Below the pieces are notes generated by a model. That model saw only the letters and a list, made by a program, of their open reading frames with translations. It ran no database searches and was not told the DNA's origin. Shown piece by piece: positions 41,979 to 50,095 of a stretch of 64,000 nt of DNA (its first letter is position 1; every line of letters starts with the position of its first letter). Location of the stretch: assembly GCA_963821025.1 (NCBI GenBank), contig CAWGCG010000004.1, forward strand, positions 310,001 through 374,000, in the 5' to 3' direction. Origin of the DNA: WHSW01 sp963821025. Lineage in GTDB: Bacteria; Actinomycetota; Thermoleophilia; Solirubrobacterales; 70-9. Both the position numbers and the translations under genes were made by a program.

Positions 41979-42860
41979 ATGATGACCGTCGAGCTTCGCT
42001 ATTACACCGACCCCGCCTGCGTCTGGTCGTGGGGAACCGAGCCGAAGCTGCGCCGGCTGCGCTGGGAGTTCGGCGACGAGATCTCGATCCGGCTGGTGCT
42101 CGGCGGGCTCGCCCGTAGCTACGGCCCCTCCTACCGCGACGAGGAGGGACGGATCGGCGCGGGCAGCGACTGCTTCGCCGATCTGATCGCCCATTGGCTC
42201 GACGTCGCCGACGAGACCGGGATGCCCTGCGATCCGCGCCTGTGGACCGAAGCGAAGATAAGCTCGACCTATCCGGCCTGCATGGCGGTGATCGCCGCGC
42301 GCGAGCAGGGATTCGAGGCGGCGCTGGCCTACGTCCGCCGCGTGCGCGAGGCGCTGTTCACGGAGCGCAAGAAGCTCGACCACATCGAGGCGCTGGTCGC
42401 CGAGGCCGGGGCGGCCGGACTCGACCTCGAGCGTTTTCGCATCGACCTGGGCTCGAACGCGATCGTCGAGGCCTTCGGCGCCGATCTCGACGAGGTCCGC
42501 ACGGTGTCCGAGGCTGCGCGCGCCGCCGGCCAGGTGCGAACGACCGAGGGCCGCGAGCGGGTCAGCTTTCCGTCGCTGGTCGTTCGCGACCTCGCCGGTG
42601 AGCCTCGCGGTGCCTGGGGTTGGCAGCCGTATGAGGCCTATCGCGAGCTGGCGATCGCCGCTGGGGCGAGCCCGCAGACCGACCACCGTCCGGACCCGGT
42701 TGAGGCGCTCGAGCGCTTCGGCCGCTGCGCCACCCGCGAGATCACCGAGCTCGCCGGCCGGCCGCGAACCGTGATCGAGGCCGAGCTCTGGGGGCTCGCG
42801 CGCGACTGGCGACTGAAGCCGGTCCCGGTGCTGACCGGCACGCTCTGGCAGCTGGCTTAG
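41979..42860 (+). CDS. DsbA-family thioredoxin-like protein (YjbH/SpxH-like)
   Basis: 293 residues. The thioredoxin-like active site is YTDPACVWSWGTEP, so a C-x-x-S with only the first Cys. The helical insertion and the cis-Pro region (VSFPSLVV) follow the DsbA/FrnE layout. No signal peptide, so it is cytoplasmic. Homologues in this subgroup act as adaptor or disulfide isomerase-like proteins. The single Cys suggests binding or glutathione-like chemistry rather than full oxidase activity (inference). Confidence 0.75.
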   Translation: MMTVELRYYTDPACVWSWGTEPKLRRLRWEFGDEISIRLVLGGLARSYGPSYRDEEGRIGAGSDCFADLIAHWLDVADETGMPCDPRLWTEAKISSTYPACMAVIAAREQGFEAALAYVRRVREALFTERKKLDHIEALVAEAGAAGLDLERFRIDLGSNAIVEAFGADLDEVRTVSEAARAAGQVRTTEGRERVSFPSLVVRDLAGEPRGAWGWQPYEAYRELAIAAGASPQTDHRPDPVEALERFGRCATREITELAGRPRTVIEAELWGLARDWRLKPVPVLTGTLWQLA

Positions 42861-42883
42861 CCGGGGATGGTGATCGATCTGGC

Positions 42884-43531
42884 CTAGCCGGCCGGACCGG
42901 TGCGCTCGAGTCCCTTGATCAGCTCGACGTGCCGCGGATCGGCCTTCTCCGGAGAGCCCGAATCGAACGGTGGCTGCGGGTCGTACTCGATCCCCAGCTG
43001 GATCGCCTCGGCGACCTCGGTGCCGAACTCGAGTGCGGTGAGCTGCAGCGCCATGTCGATCCCGGCCGAGACACCCGCCGCGGTCACCACCTTGCCGTCG
43101 ACCACCACCCGCTCGGCCACCGGTTCGGCGCCGAACTCGCGCAGATCGTCGCGGTAGGCCCAGTGGCTGGTGGCCCGCTTGCCCTGCAGCAGCCCGGCGG
43201 CACCCAGCACCAGCGACCCGGTGCAGACCGAGGTCGTCCAGGTGCTGGTGGCGTCGGCAACGCGAAGCCATTCGAGCACCTCGTCGTCGTCCAGTAGCGG
43301 CCGGTTGCCCACACCGCCGGGGACCAGGATCAGGTCCGGGTCGGGGAGCTCGGCGATCGCCAGGTCCGCGGTCAGCGCCAGGGCGCCCGTGTCGGTGCGC
43401 TTGGGCCCGGCCTGCTTGCCGACGAAGCTCAGCTCGGTCCCGGGAATGCGCGAGAGCACCTCGTAGGGGCCGACCGCGTCGAGCGCCGTGAGCCGGTCGA
43501 AGATCAGGATCGCGATTCTCATCGAGGCCAT
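42884..43531 (-). CDS. DJ-1/PfpI family protein
   Basis: 215 residues. IAILIFDRLTALDAVGPYEVLSRIPG is the start typical of the isonitrile-hydratase/AraC-associated branch. The nucleophile elbow is TTSVCTGSLVLGAAGLL with Cys, followed by TSHWAYRDDL. No HTH domain, so it is not a GlxA-type regulator. It could be an isonitrile hydratase or a glyoxalase-like enzyme. A second ATG three codons in is equally good. Confidence 0.82.
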   Translation of the reverse strand: MASMRIAILIFDRLTALDAVGPYEVLSRIPGTELSFVGKQAGPKRTDTGALALTADLAIAELPDPDLILVPGGVGNRPLLDDDEVLEWLRVADATSTWTTSVCTGSLVLGAAGLLQGKRATSHWAYRDDLREFGAEPVAERVVVDGKVVTAAGVSAGIDMALQLTALEFGTEVAEAIQLGIEYDPQPPFDSGSPEKADPRHVELIKGLERTGPAG

Positions 43532-43547
43532 TGTCGCCGAACTGCGC

Positions 43548-44555
43548 TCAGGGGGCGCGTTCGATCACCCCGGCCCTGTCGGTGACGACCCCGATCCGCG
43601 CGCTGCCGGGATGGTGGGCGCACAGCGACTCGAGCGCCGCCTCCTGATCGCCGGCGGCGACCACGCAGACGAAGCCGCAGCCCATGTTGAAGACCTGGTC
43701 CATCTCGGCGTCGGAGATCCCGCCCAGTTCCTGGATCAAGCCGAACACCGGCGGGACCGTGAGCGGCGCTTCGACCTGATACCCGACCGGCGCCGCCAGC
43801 CGGGTCAGGTTGTTGAGCCCGTCGCCCGTGATGTGGGCGAGGCCCCGGACGTCCACCGCCGAGCCGAGCAGCTCGAGCACCGCCCGCACGTAGATCTCGG
43901 TCGGCTCGAGCAGGACCTCGCCGAGTGGACGGCCGAGGCGCTCGTCGTCGAGGCCGATCGGCTCGAGCACCCGGCGGGCGAGCGTGTAGCCGTTGGAGTG
44001 AAGCCCCGACGAGGGCAGGCCGATGAGCGCGTCACCCGGCTCGATCCGCTCGCCGCTGACGACCGCATCGAGCGCCACCAGGCCGATCGCGCTGCCGCTC
44101 AGCTCCCAGCCGGAGACGACCTCGCCGACCTGGGCGATCTCGCCTCCGGGGACCTCGATCCCGGCGAGCTCGGCGCCGCGGCGCAGGCCGATCCCGATCT
44201 GTCCGCAGATCTCGGGATTCGCCTCGGCGCAGAGGATGAAGTCGAGCATCGCGATCGGCTCGGCCCCGACGCAGATCAGGTCGTTGACGTTCATCGCGAC
44301 GCAGTCGATCCCGATCGTCTCGAAGCGCCCGAGCCGCTCGGCAACGACCATCTTCGTGCCGACGCCATCGGTGCCGAAGGCGATCCCGGTGCGCCGGTCG
44401 AGGCGGAGCACGCTGGCGTAGTGGCCAGGCAGCTCGACCACGCGCGAGGGCTTGCCGGTGTCGATCGCCCGCAGGCTGGCGACCAGGGCCTCGACCGCCG
44501 CATCGGCATGCCGCTGGCTGACCCCGGCGCGAACGTATGCCCGCTGGTCGCTCAT
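43548..44555 (-). CDS. purM: Phosphoribosylformylglycinamidine cyclo-ligase (PurM/AIR synthase)
   Basis: 335 residues from MSDQRAYVRAGV. AIR synthase motifs GTDGVGTKMVVAERLG, VAMNVNDLICVGAEPIAMLDF, GLPSSGLHSNGYTLARRV, HITGDGLNNLTRL and FNMGCGFVCVV are all present. It makes AIR from FGAM with ATP in purine synthesis. ATGA overlap with the uppP stop shows it is translated in a wall-lipid operon, an unusual partner. Confidence 0.94.
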   Translation of the reverse strand: MSDQRAYVRAGVSQRHADAAVEALVASLRAIDTGKPSRVVELPGHYASVLRLDRRTGIAFGTDGVGTKMVVAERLGRFETIGIDCVAMNVNDLICVGAEPIAMLDFILCAEANPEICGQIGIGLRRGAELAGIEVPGGEIAQVGEVVSGWELSGSAIGLVALDAVVSGERIEPGDALIGLPSSGLHSNGYTLARRVLEPIGLDDERLGRPLGEVLLEPTEIYVRAVLELLGSAVDVRGLAHITGDGLNNLTRLAAPVGYQVEAPLTVPPVFGLIQELGGISDAEMDQVFNMGCGFVCVVAAGDQEAALESLCAHHPGSARIGVVTDRAGVIERAP

Positions 44556-45364
44556 CTGCGACTCCTGATTTTGACCATGACCACGGCCGCCAGCGCGATT
44601 CGGTAGGCGGCGTAGGGCCACAGCGCTCGGTCGCGCTCGACCAGGGAGATGAGCCGCTGCGAGGCCAGGGTGGAGCCGAACGAGGCACAGACCCCGATCC
44701 CGAGCGCGCGCCCGACCTCGGGCGAGACGCCGCCGCGGCTTCGCAGCCGCACCCCCTTGAGCACGGTCGCGCCGACGATCACCGGCAGCGCCACCGTCCT
44801 CGAGAGCAGGTTGGCGTGCTCGCGGTCAAACCGCCTCCAGCGGGCCGCGGTCAGGGTTGCGCCGTTGCGCGAGATGCCGGGCATCAACGCCGCCGCCTGC
44901 GCGATGCCGAGCGCGAGCCCGTCCGCGGCCCTTGCCTCCCCGGGCCCGCGCTGCTGGGGCCTGCGGTCGGCGACCGCCATCGAAGCGGCGCCGGCGACGA
45001 GCCCGGCGGCGATCGTCCCCGCTCCGCCGAGGCGGCCCTCGATCTGGCGCTCGAGCCCGTAGCCGACGATCGCGGGCGGCACGAACGAGAGCGCGACGAC
45101 CGCCGCGCGGCGCCTGTCGAAGGCCGCCAGCTCGGCGGCGATCAGGCGTCGCTGCCCGATCAGCAGCGCGCCGGCGGTGCCGGCGTGCAGAGCGACCTCG
45201 AAGCTCTTACGCAGCTCCGGGTCGAGTCGGCCCCAGTCCCAGCCGGCGAGCCACGGGACGAGCGAGAGGTGAGCCGAGCTCGAGACGGGCAGCAACTCGG
45301 TCGGACCCTGGACGAGGCCGAGCAGGACCGCCCGTGCCCCGGTCAGGGTCGCCTCTGCGTCCAC
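44552..45364 (-). CDS. uppP: Undecaprenyl-diphosphatase UppP (BacA)
   Basis: 270 residues, about eight helices. Active-site motifs are VQGPTELLPVSSSAHLSLV (usual E/QGxxEFLPISSTGH) and LMPGISRNGATLTAARWR (PGxSRSxAT). Both catalytic Glu/His and Ser/Arg residues are kept. It converts undecaprenyl diphosphate to the monophosphate on the outer face. GTG start 3 bp after dedA. Confidence 0.92.
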   Translation of the reverse strand: MDAEATLTGARAVLLGLVQGPTELLPVSSSAHLSLVPWLAGWDWGRLDPELRKSFEVALHAGTAGALLIGQRRLIAAELAAFDRRRAAVVALSFVPPAIVGYGLERQIEGRLGGAGTIAAGLVAGAASMAVADRRPQQRGPGEARAADGLALGIAQAAALMPGISRNGATLTAARWRRFDREHANLLSRTVALPVIVGATVLKGVRLRSRGGVSPEVGRALGIGVCASFGSTLASQRLISLVERDRALWPYAAYRIALAAVVMVKIRSRR

Positions 45365-45367
45365 GCG

Positions 45368-46042
45368 CTAGGACCCGGCTTCGGCGGCCCGCGCCCCGTT
45401 TCGACGCCGCCTCACCAGCAGCCATATCAGTCCACCGACGATCGCCGCGAGCACCGCGTAGTCGAGGTAGTGAAGCTTGTCGCGCCACTCCTCCCAGTTG
45501 TCGCCGACCGCCCGCCCGATCAAACCCAGCATCAGCACCCAGGGGATGCAGCCGGCGAGGGTGAGCGCGGTGAAGCGCCAGAAGGGCATCCTCGCGACCC
45601 CGGCGGGCAGGGAGATGAAGGTGCGGATGATCGGCAGCATCCGGGTGAAGAACACGGTGGCGTCGCCATGGCGCTGAAACCAGCTGTCGGCCCAGTCGAG
45701 GTGCTTGCGGTTGAGGTGGATCAGCCGGTTCTTCTCGAGCAGCTCGAGGCGGCCGTAATAGCCGACCGCATAGGCGATCCAGGAGCCGACCACGTTGCCG
45801 AGGACTCCCGCGGCGGTGATCCCGAACAGGGTCATGCTGCCTTCCGAGACGCTGAAACCGGCGAACAGCATGATCGCTTCGCTCGGCACCGGAATGCAGG
45901 CGCTCTCGAGCGTCATCAAGACGAACACCCCGACCACCCCGACCGCGTCGATGAAGTCGGTCGCTGCATTGACGATCGGGTCGAGGATCGCGTCCGTGAT
46001 CGATGCCAGCGCCGACGCGCCTGAGCTGCTGAGCGGGTCCAT
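45368..46042 (-). CDS. DedA family membrane protein
   Basis: 224 residues. Core motifs of the SNARE-associated/DedA fold: LMTLESACIPVPSEAIMLFAGF, GITAAGVLGNVVGSWIAYAVGYYGR, FQRHGDATVFFTRMLPIIRTFISLPAGVARM and CIPWVLMLGLIGRAVGDNW. DedA proteins (such as UptA) return undecaprenyl phosphate across the membrane. The operon with uppP supports that role here. Confidence 0.9.
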   Translation of the reverse strand: MDPLSSSGASALASITDAILDPIVNAATDFIDAVGVVGVFVLMTLESACIPVPSEAIMLFAGFSVSEGSMTLFGITAAGVLGNVVGSWIAYAVGYYGRLELLEKNRLIHLNRKHLDWADSWFQRHGDATVFFTRMLPIIRTFISLPAGVARMPFWRFTALTLAGCIPWVLMLGLIGRAVGDNWEEWRDKLHYLDYAVLAAIVGGLIWLLVRRRRNGARAAEAGS

Positions 46043-46098
46043 GCGGGGCCGACACGTTACCCACCGGCTCGGGTTCTGCCGCCGTAGACTCGTCGGCG

Positions 46099-47991
46099 AT
46101 GTCCCGGCTCACCGACCCGGTCGTGAAGCACCGGGCGCTCGAGTTCACCGCCGACGCGCTGCTCTGTGCGCTCGCCTTCGCCGTCGCCTTCCAGCTTCGC
46201 TTCCTCGGCGATGTCGGCGACGAGGGTGGCATTCCCGGGCGCTACGTGACCATGCTGCTGAGCTCGGTCGCCTTCGTCGCGATCGGCAAGGCGCTGGTCC
46301 TCGACCTGCTCGGACAACACCAGCAGTGGTGGCGCTACTTCCGGCTCCCGGATCTGTGGCCCCTGGTCCGCGCGCTGTTCGTCGCGACCCTGCTGATGGT
46401 CCTGATCTTCCTCCTGGCGAAGCCGTTTGACTACAGCCTGCCGCGGTCGGTGGTCGTCTTCGACTTCCTGTTGTGCACGGTCCTGCTCGGCGGTGCCCGG
46501 CTTGCCCGCCGCTCGCTTGCCGAACGCCCGTCGCGCCGCGTGCGCAACCGACGCGCCCGCGACCTGCTCGTCGTCGGCGCCGGGTCGGGCGGCCAGATGG
46601 TGGTCCGCGAGCTGAAGCTCAACCCCAACCTGGGCGCCCGCGCGGTCGGTTTCCTCGATGACGATCCGCGCAAGCGCGGGATGCGGACCGAGGGCCTGCG
46701 CGTGCTCGGCACCACCGACGAGATCGGCACGATCTGCGACCGTTTGACCCCCGACGAGGTCGTGATCGCGATCCCGTCGGCGCCGGGCGTGCTTCGCGGC
46801 AAGGTCGTCGCCGAGTGCCGCGAGCGCGACATCCCGGTGCGGACGCTGCCGACCGTGTTCGAGCTGCTTCGCGGCGGCGTTCAGCTCACCCGTCAGCTGC
46901 GCGAGGTCCGGGTCGAGGACGTGCTCGGGCGCGACCCGGTGGTGATGGAGCTCGAGCGCGTCGGCTCCTACCTCGAGGACAAGCGCGTTCTGGTCACCGG
47001 TGCCGGCGGCTCGATCGGCGCTGAGCTCTGTCGCCAGATCGCCCGAGTCCACCCGCGGTTGCTGGTGATGCTCGACCACGCCGAGGACAACCTCTTCGAC
47101 ATCGACCGTGAGATGACCGCCCAGTGGCACTTCACCAGGGTCGAGTCGGTGCTCGCCGACTGCAAGGAGGGCGATCGCATGCTCGAGGTGATGCAGCGGT
47201 TCAAGCCCGAGGTCGTCTTCCACGCCGCCGCCTACAAGCACGTGCCGCTGATGGAGGCGAATCCGCTCGAGGCGTTGCGAAACAACGCGATCGCGACCCA
47301 GGTGACGGCGAAGACCGCTGCGGTCTCGGGGGCGGAGCGCTTCGTCTTGATCTCGACCGACAAGGCGGTGAATCCGCACACGGTGATGGGCGCCACCAAG
47401 GCGATGTCCGAGTGGATCGTCGAGGCCGCCGCGAGGCGCAACTCGAACACGCGGTTCACGATCGTGCGCTTCGGCAACGTGCTCGCCTCCTCGGGCAGCG
47501 TCGTGCCGATCTTTCGCTCACAGATCGAGCAGGGTGGACCGGTGACCGTCACCCATCCGGAGATGACCCGCTACTTCATGACGATCCCAGAGTCGGTGCA
47601 GCTGGTGATCCAGGCCGGCGACCTCGGCGGGGCCGCGGGCGAGGTGTTCGTGCTCGAGATGGGCGAGCCGGTGAAGATCATCGACCTTGCCCGCAACATG
47701 ATCGTGCTCGCGGGATACGAACCCGACACCGACATCGCGATCGAGATCGTCGGCGTGCGTCCCGGCGAGAAGATCCACGAGGAGCTGCTGAACCCGGACG
47801 AGCGCGCGCAGCCGACCGCAGCCGATCGAATCGTGCGGGCGGTACGGGCGAAGCCGCTGGACCCCGACTGGGTAGAGGAGACGGTTGCGCGGCTCGAGGC
47901 CCTGGTCGCCTCGGGTGACGAGGCGGGCCTGGCCGAGCACGTGGTCGAGCTGATGGGCGCCCAGACTTCGGCACGGCGAAGCTTGGCCTGA
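46099..47991 (+). CDS. Membrane-bound nucleotide-sugar 4,6-dehydratase (CapD/WbpM/PglF type)
   Basis: 630 residues. Four or five N-terminal helices, a CoA-binding-like Rossmann domain (LLVVGAGSGGQMVV), then the extended SDR with GAGGSIGAE (301-309) and NNAIATQVTA. The active site has M430-x3-K434 (MGATK), where Met replaces the usual Tyr, typical of UDP-GlcNAc 4,6-dehydratases such as WbpM and PglF. It makes 4-keto-6-deoxy sugars for surface glycans. First gene of the polysaccharide locus, divergent from dedA across 56 bp. Confidence 0.92.
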   Translation: MSRLTDPVVKHRALEFTADALLCALAFAVAFQLRFLGDVGDEGGIPGRYVTMLLSSVAFVAIGKALVLDLLGQHQQWWRYFRLPDLWPLVRALFVATLLMVLIFLLAKPFDYSLPRSVVVFDFLLCTVLLGGARLARRSLAERPSRRVRNRRARDLLVVGAGSGGQMVVRELKLNPNLGARAVGFLDDDPRKRGMRTEGLRVLGTTDEIGTICDRLTPDEVVIAIPSAPGVLRGKVVAECRERDIPVRTLPTVFELLRGGVQLTRQLREVRVEDVLGRDPVVMELERVGSYLEDKRVLVTGAGGSIGAELCRQIARVHPRLLVMLDHAEDNLFDIDREMTAQWHFTRVESVLADCKEGDRMLEVMQRFKPEVVFHAAAYKHVPLMEANPLEALRNNAIATQVTAKTAAVSGAERFVLISTDKAVNPHTVMGATKAMSEWIVEAAARRNSNTRFTIVRFGNVLASSGSVVPIFRSQIEQGGPVTVTHPEMTRYFMTIPESVQLVIQAGDLGGAAGEVFVLEMGEPVKIIDLARNMIVLAGYEPDTDIAIEIVGVRPGEKIHEELLNPDERAQPTAADRIVRAVRAKPLDPDWVEETVARLEALVASGDEAGLAEHVVELMGAQTSARRSLA

Positions 47992-48025
47992 TCGATAAGA
48001 CTTCCCCGCTCAGTGATCCAAACCA

Positions 48026-48832
48026 ATGGTTGACCTGCTCGAGCGGATCGGGCCCTTTCTGGGGATCGCCGCCTTTCTCGGACTCGCGATCCTCGCCTTT
48101 CTGACCTTTCAACAGGCACGCGAGATCCGGCGCCTGCGCGATTGGGCGGGACGGGCGCCGGAGCGCGCAGGCGACGCCGCCGAGGCCTCGGCCGCCGCCG
48201 CCGAGGCCCGGGGCGAGAGCGCCGCCGTCGAGGAAATCGAGGCCGCAGAAGAGGAGGCGCCGGCCGAGCCCGACCGGGCCGGCGGCTGGCGGGATCGGGT
48301 CCGCGCCCGCGCCGCTGCGATCTACGCGGGGATCGACCGCCGGATGCCCGTCGATCTGCGCTACCTGATGGCGGTCTTGGCCGCCGCGGTGATCGCAGCG
48401 GCCGTCCTGACCAGCGGCTTCGGACTGGTCGGCGGCGATTCCGACGGGACCGGCGGCGGCCGGGGCGGCGGCAAGGGGCCGGCGAAGGACAAATCGGAGA
48501 AGGTCGAGGTCGCGGTGCTCAACGCGACCCAGACCGAAGCCGACGACGGAACGCTGATCCAGGGCGTCCAGGGGCTCGCGCGCAAGGTCGCCGAGGAGGT
48601 GGTCAAGCCGGCGGGGTTCAAGGCCGGCAAGGAGACCGACGCGCCGTCGGGCTTCGAGGAGACGATGATCATGTTCGAGCCCGGTGCCGAGGACGCAGCC
48701 GACGAGCTCGCCGCCGCCGTCGAGGACCAGCTCGGCGAGACTCCGGTGACGCCGATGATCGGCGAGATCCGCGAGGTCGCCGGCGAGGCGCAGGTGGCGC
48801 TCGTCATCGGCCTCGACGACTCCGAGTTCTAG
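48026..48832 (+). CDS. Membrane protein with extracytoplasmic LytR_C domain (1)
   Basis: 268 residues. A first helix (LGIAAFLGLAILAFLTF), a long Ala/Glu-rich cytoplasmic coiled region, a second helix at about 113-133, and a Gly-rich hinge come first. The C-terminal LytR_C domain has KVEVAVLNATQ and LARKVAEEVVKPAGF. LytR_C domains usually follow the LCP phosphotransferase that attaches glycopolymers to the wall, but no LCP domain is present. It is paired with a related protein encoded next. Confidence 0.78.
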   Translation: MVDLLERIGPFLGIAAFLGLAILAFLTFQQAREIRRLRDWAGRAPERAGDAAEASAAAAEARGESAAVEEIEAAEEEAPAEPDRAGGWRDRVRARAAAIYAGIDRRMPVDLRYLMAVLAAAVIAAAVLTSGFGLVGGDSDGTGGGRGGGKGPAKDKSEKVEVAVLNATQTEADDGTLIQGVQGLARKVAEEVVKPAGFKAGKETDAPSGFEETMIMFEPGAEDAADELAAAVEDQLGETPVTPMIGEIREVAGEAQVALVIGLDDSEF

Positions 48833-48840
48833 AACCGCCG

Positions 48841-49632
48841 ATGCAGGTCGACGAAGTCTTCGATACCGCATCGGGTTTCATCGCGGTCGCGGCGCTGCTC
48901 GGGTTCGCCCTGCTCCTGCCGCTCTATTTCTCCCAGCGCCGCGATCTGCGACGGATTCGCGCCTGGGTGGAGCGCGAGCCCGACTACGCGGTCGAGGACA
49001 TCGCGGCGAGCGAGGCGCTCCTCGACCGCGCCGAGACGGAGCTCGAGGAGCTGCTCGGCGAGCCCGAGCCGGATACCGGGTCGACCCCGTCGACGCCGAT
49101 GACGGCGGCTGACCGGGTCACGCACGAGCGCCCGGCGCTGGAGCGGATCACGATGGAGCGGGCGGCGCTCGAGCCGCATCCGCGCTGGCGCCGGTTCGCG
49201 GCCAGGGCGACCCAACCGCGCGTGCTGATTGCGATCGGGGTCGTCGCCCTGCTGTTGGGCGCCGGCGCGATCTTCGCCTCCGAGGAGCTCCTGCGCGACG
49301 ACGAGGGGCCCGCCGGGCCGCGGGTCGGCGCGGTCGACCCGGCGGAGGTCCGGGTCGCGGTGCTCAACGGCACCTCGATCAACGGGCTCGCCGGCAACGT
49401 CGGCTCGGACGTGCAGGCCAACGGCTACGACTTGATCGCGACCACCTCGACCACGCCCGGCTTCACCAAGACCGAGGTCCTGTTCGCCGATGGCCAGAAG
49501 CGAGCGGCGCAGAAGGTCGCCGGCGACCTCGGGGTCGACAAGAACTCGGTCGAGCGGCTCGATCCCGAGACCCGCAAGCTCGCCGGTCGCGCCGACGTGG
49601 TCGTGATCGCGGGCGAGGACCGAGCCTCTTGA
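48841..49632 (+). CDS. Membrane protein with extracytoplasmic LytR_C domain (2)
   Basis: 263 residues with the same plan as its upstream neighbour: helix 1 (IAVAALLGFALLLPLYF), cytoplasmic acidic linker, helix 2 (VLIAIGVVALLLGAGAIFA), and a LytR_C domain (VRVAVLNGTSINGLAGNVGSDVQANGYDL). It follows 8 bp after that gene, so the two are probably an old duplication acting as a pair. The stop overlaps the next TTG. Confidence 0.78.
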   Translation: MQVDEVFDTASGFIAVAALLGFALLLPLYFSQRRDLRRIRAWVEREPDYAVEDIAASEALLDRAETELEELLGEPEPDTGSTPSTPMTAADRVTHERPALERITMERAALEPHPRWRRFAARATQPRVLIAIGVVALLLGAGAIFASEELLRDDEGPAGPRVGAVDPAEVRVAVLNGTSINGLAGNVGSDVQANGYDLIATTSTTPGFTKTEVLFADGQKRAAQKVAGDLGVDKNSVERLDPETRKLAGRADVVVIAGEDRAS

Positions 49633-50069
49633 GCCAGCGCCCCGCGCTCGGCACGGCGCTGTTCTTCGCCGTCGTCGTCGCGACCCTGGTCACCTCGGTT
49701 CTCGTCGTCCGCGCCCGCACCCCCGACCTGGTGCTCGAGGTCCTCGAGCCGGGGGTCAACCAGCAGACCGGGTTCCGCCCCGGGCCCAGCCCGCTTCCCA
49801 ACGCCGTCTCGATCGAGTTCTTCGTCCGCGAGTCCGATCCCCACGCCGTGGTCGCAATCGTCGACAGCCGCGAGAACGTCGTCCGCACCCTCGACTCCGA
49901 CGTCGCCCTGACCGAGGACAAGCCGGTCCGCTACCGCTGGGACGGCACCACCGACGCTGGTCAGGTTGCGCCGCCCGGGCGCTACCGGCTGTCGGTCGAG
50001 CTTCCCTCCGAGAACCGCGAGATGGTCTTCCCGCGGCGCTTCACCCTGATTCCCGGGGGCCGGGGCTGA
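49629..50069 (+). CDS. Small membrane-anchored FlgD-Ig-like protein
   Basis: 146 residues. One N-terminal helix (ALFFAVVVATLVTSVLVV), then a beta-sandwich with VVAIVDSRENVVRTL and YRWDGTTDAGQVAPPGRYRLSVEL. The WDGxxxxGxxxPxGxY pattern is that of the FlgD Ig-like fold. No flagellar genes are nearby, so it is probably an envelope accessory protein of the polysaccharide locus. TTG start overlaps the previous stop. Confidence 0.72.
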   Translation: MSQRPALGTALFFAVVVATLVTSVLVVRARTPDLVLEVLEPGVNQQTGFRPGPSPLPNAVSIEFFVRESDPHAVVAIVDSRENVVRTLDSDVALTEDKPVRYRWDGTTDAGQVAPPGRYRLSVELPSENREMVFPRRFTLIPGGRG

Positions 50070-50095
50070 ACGCCTCGGCGCTCGAGGCGCTGGGG

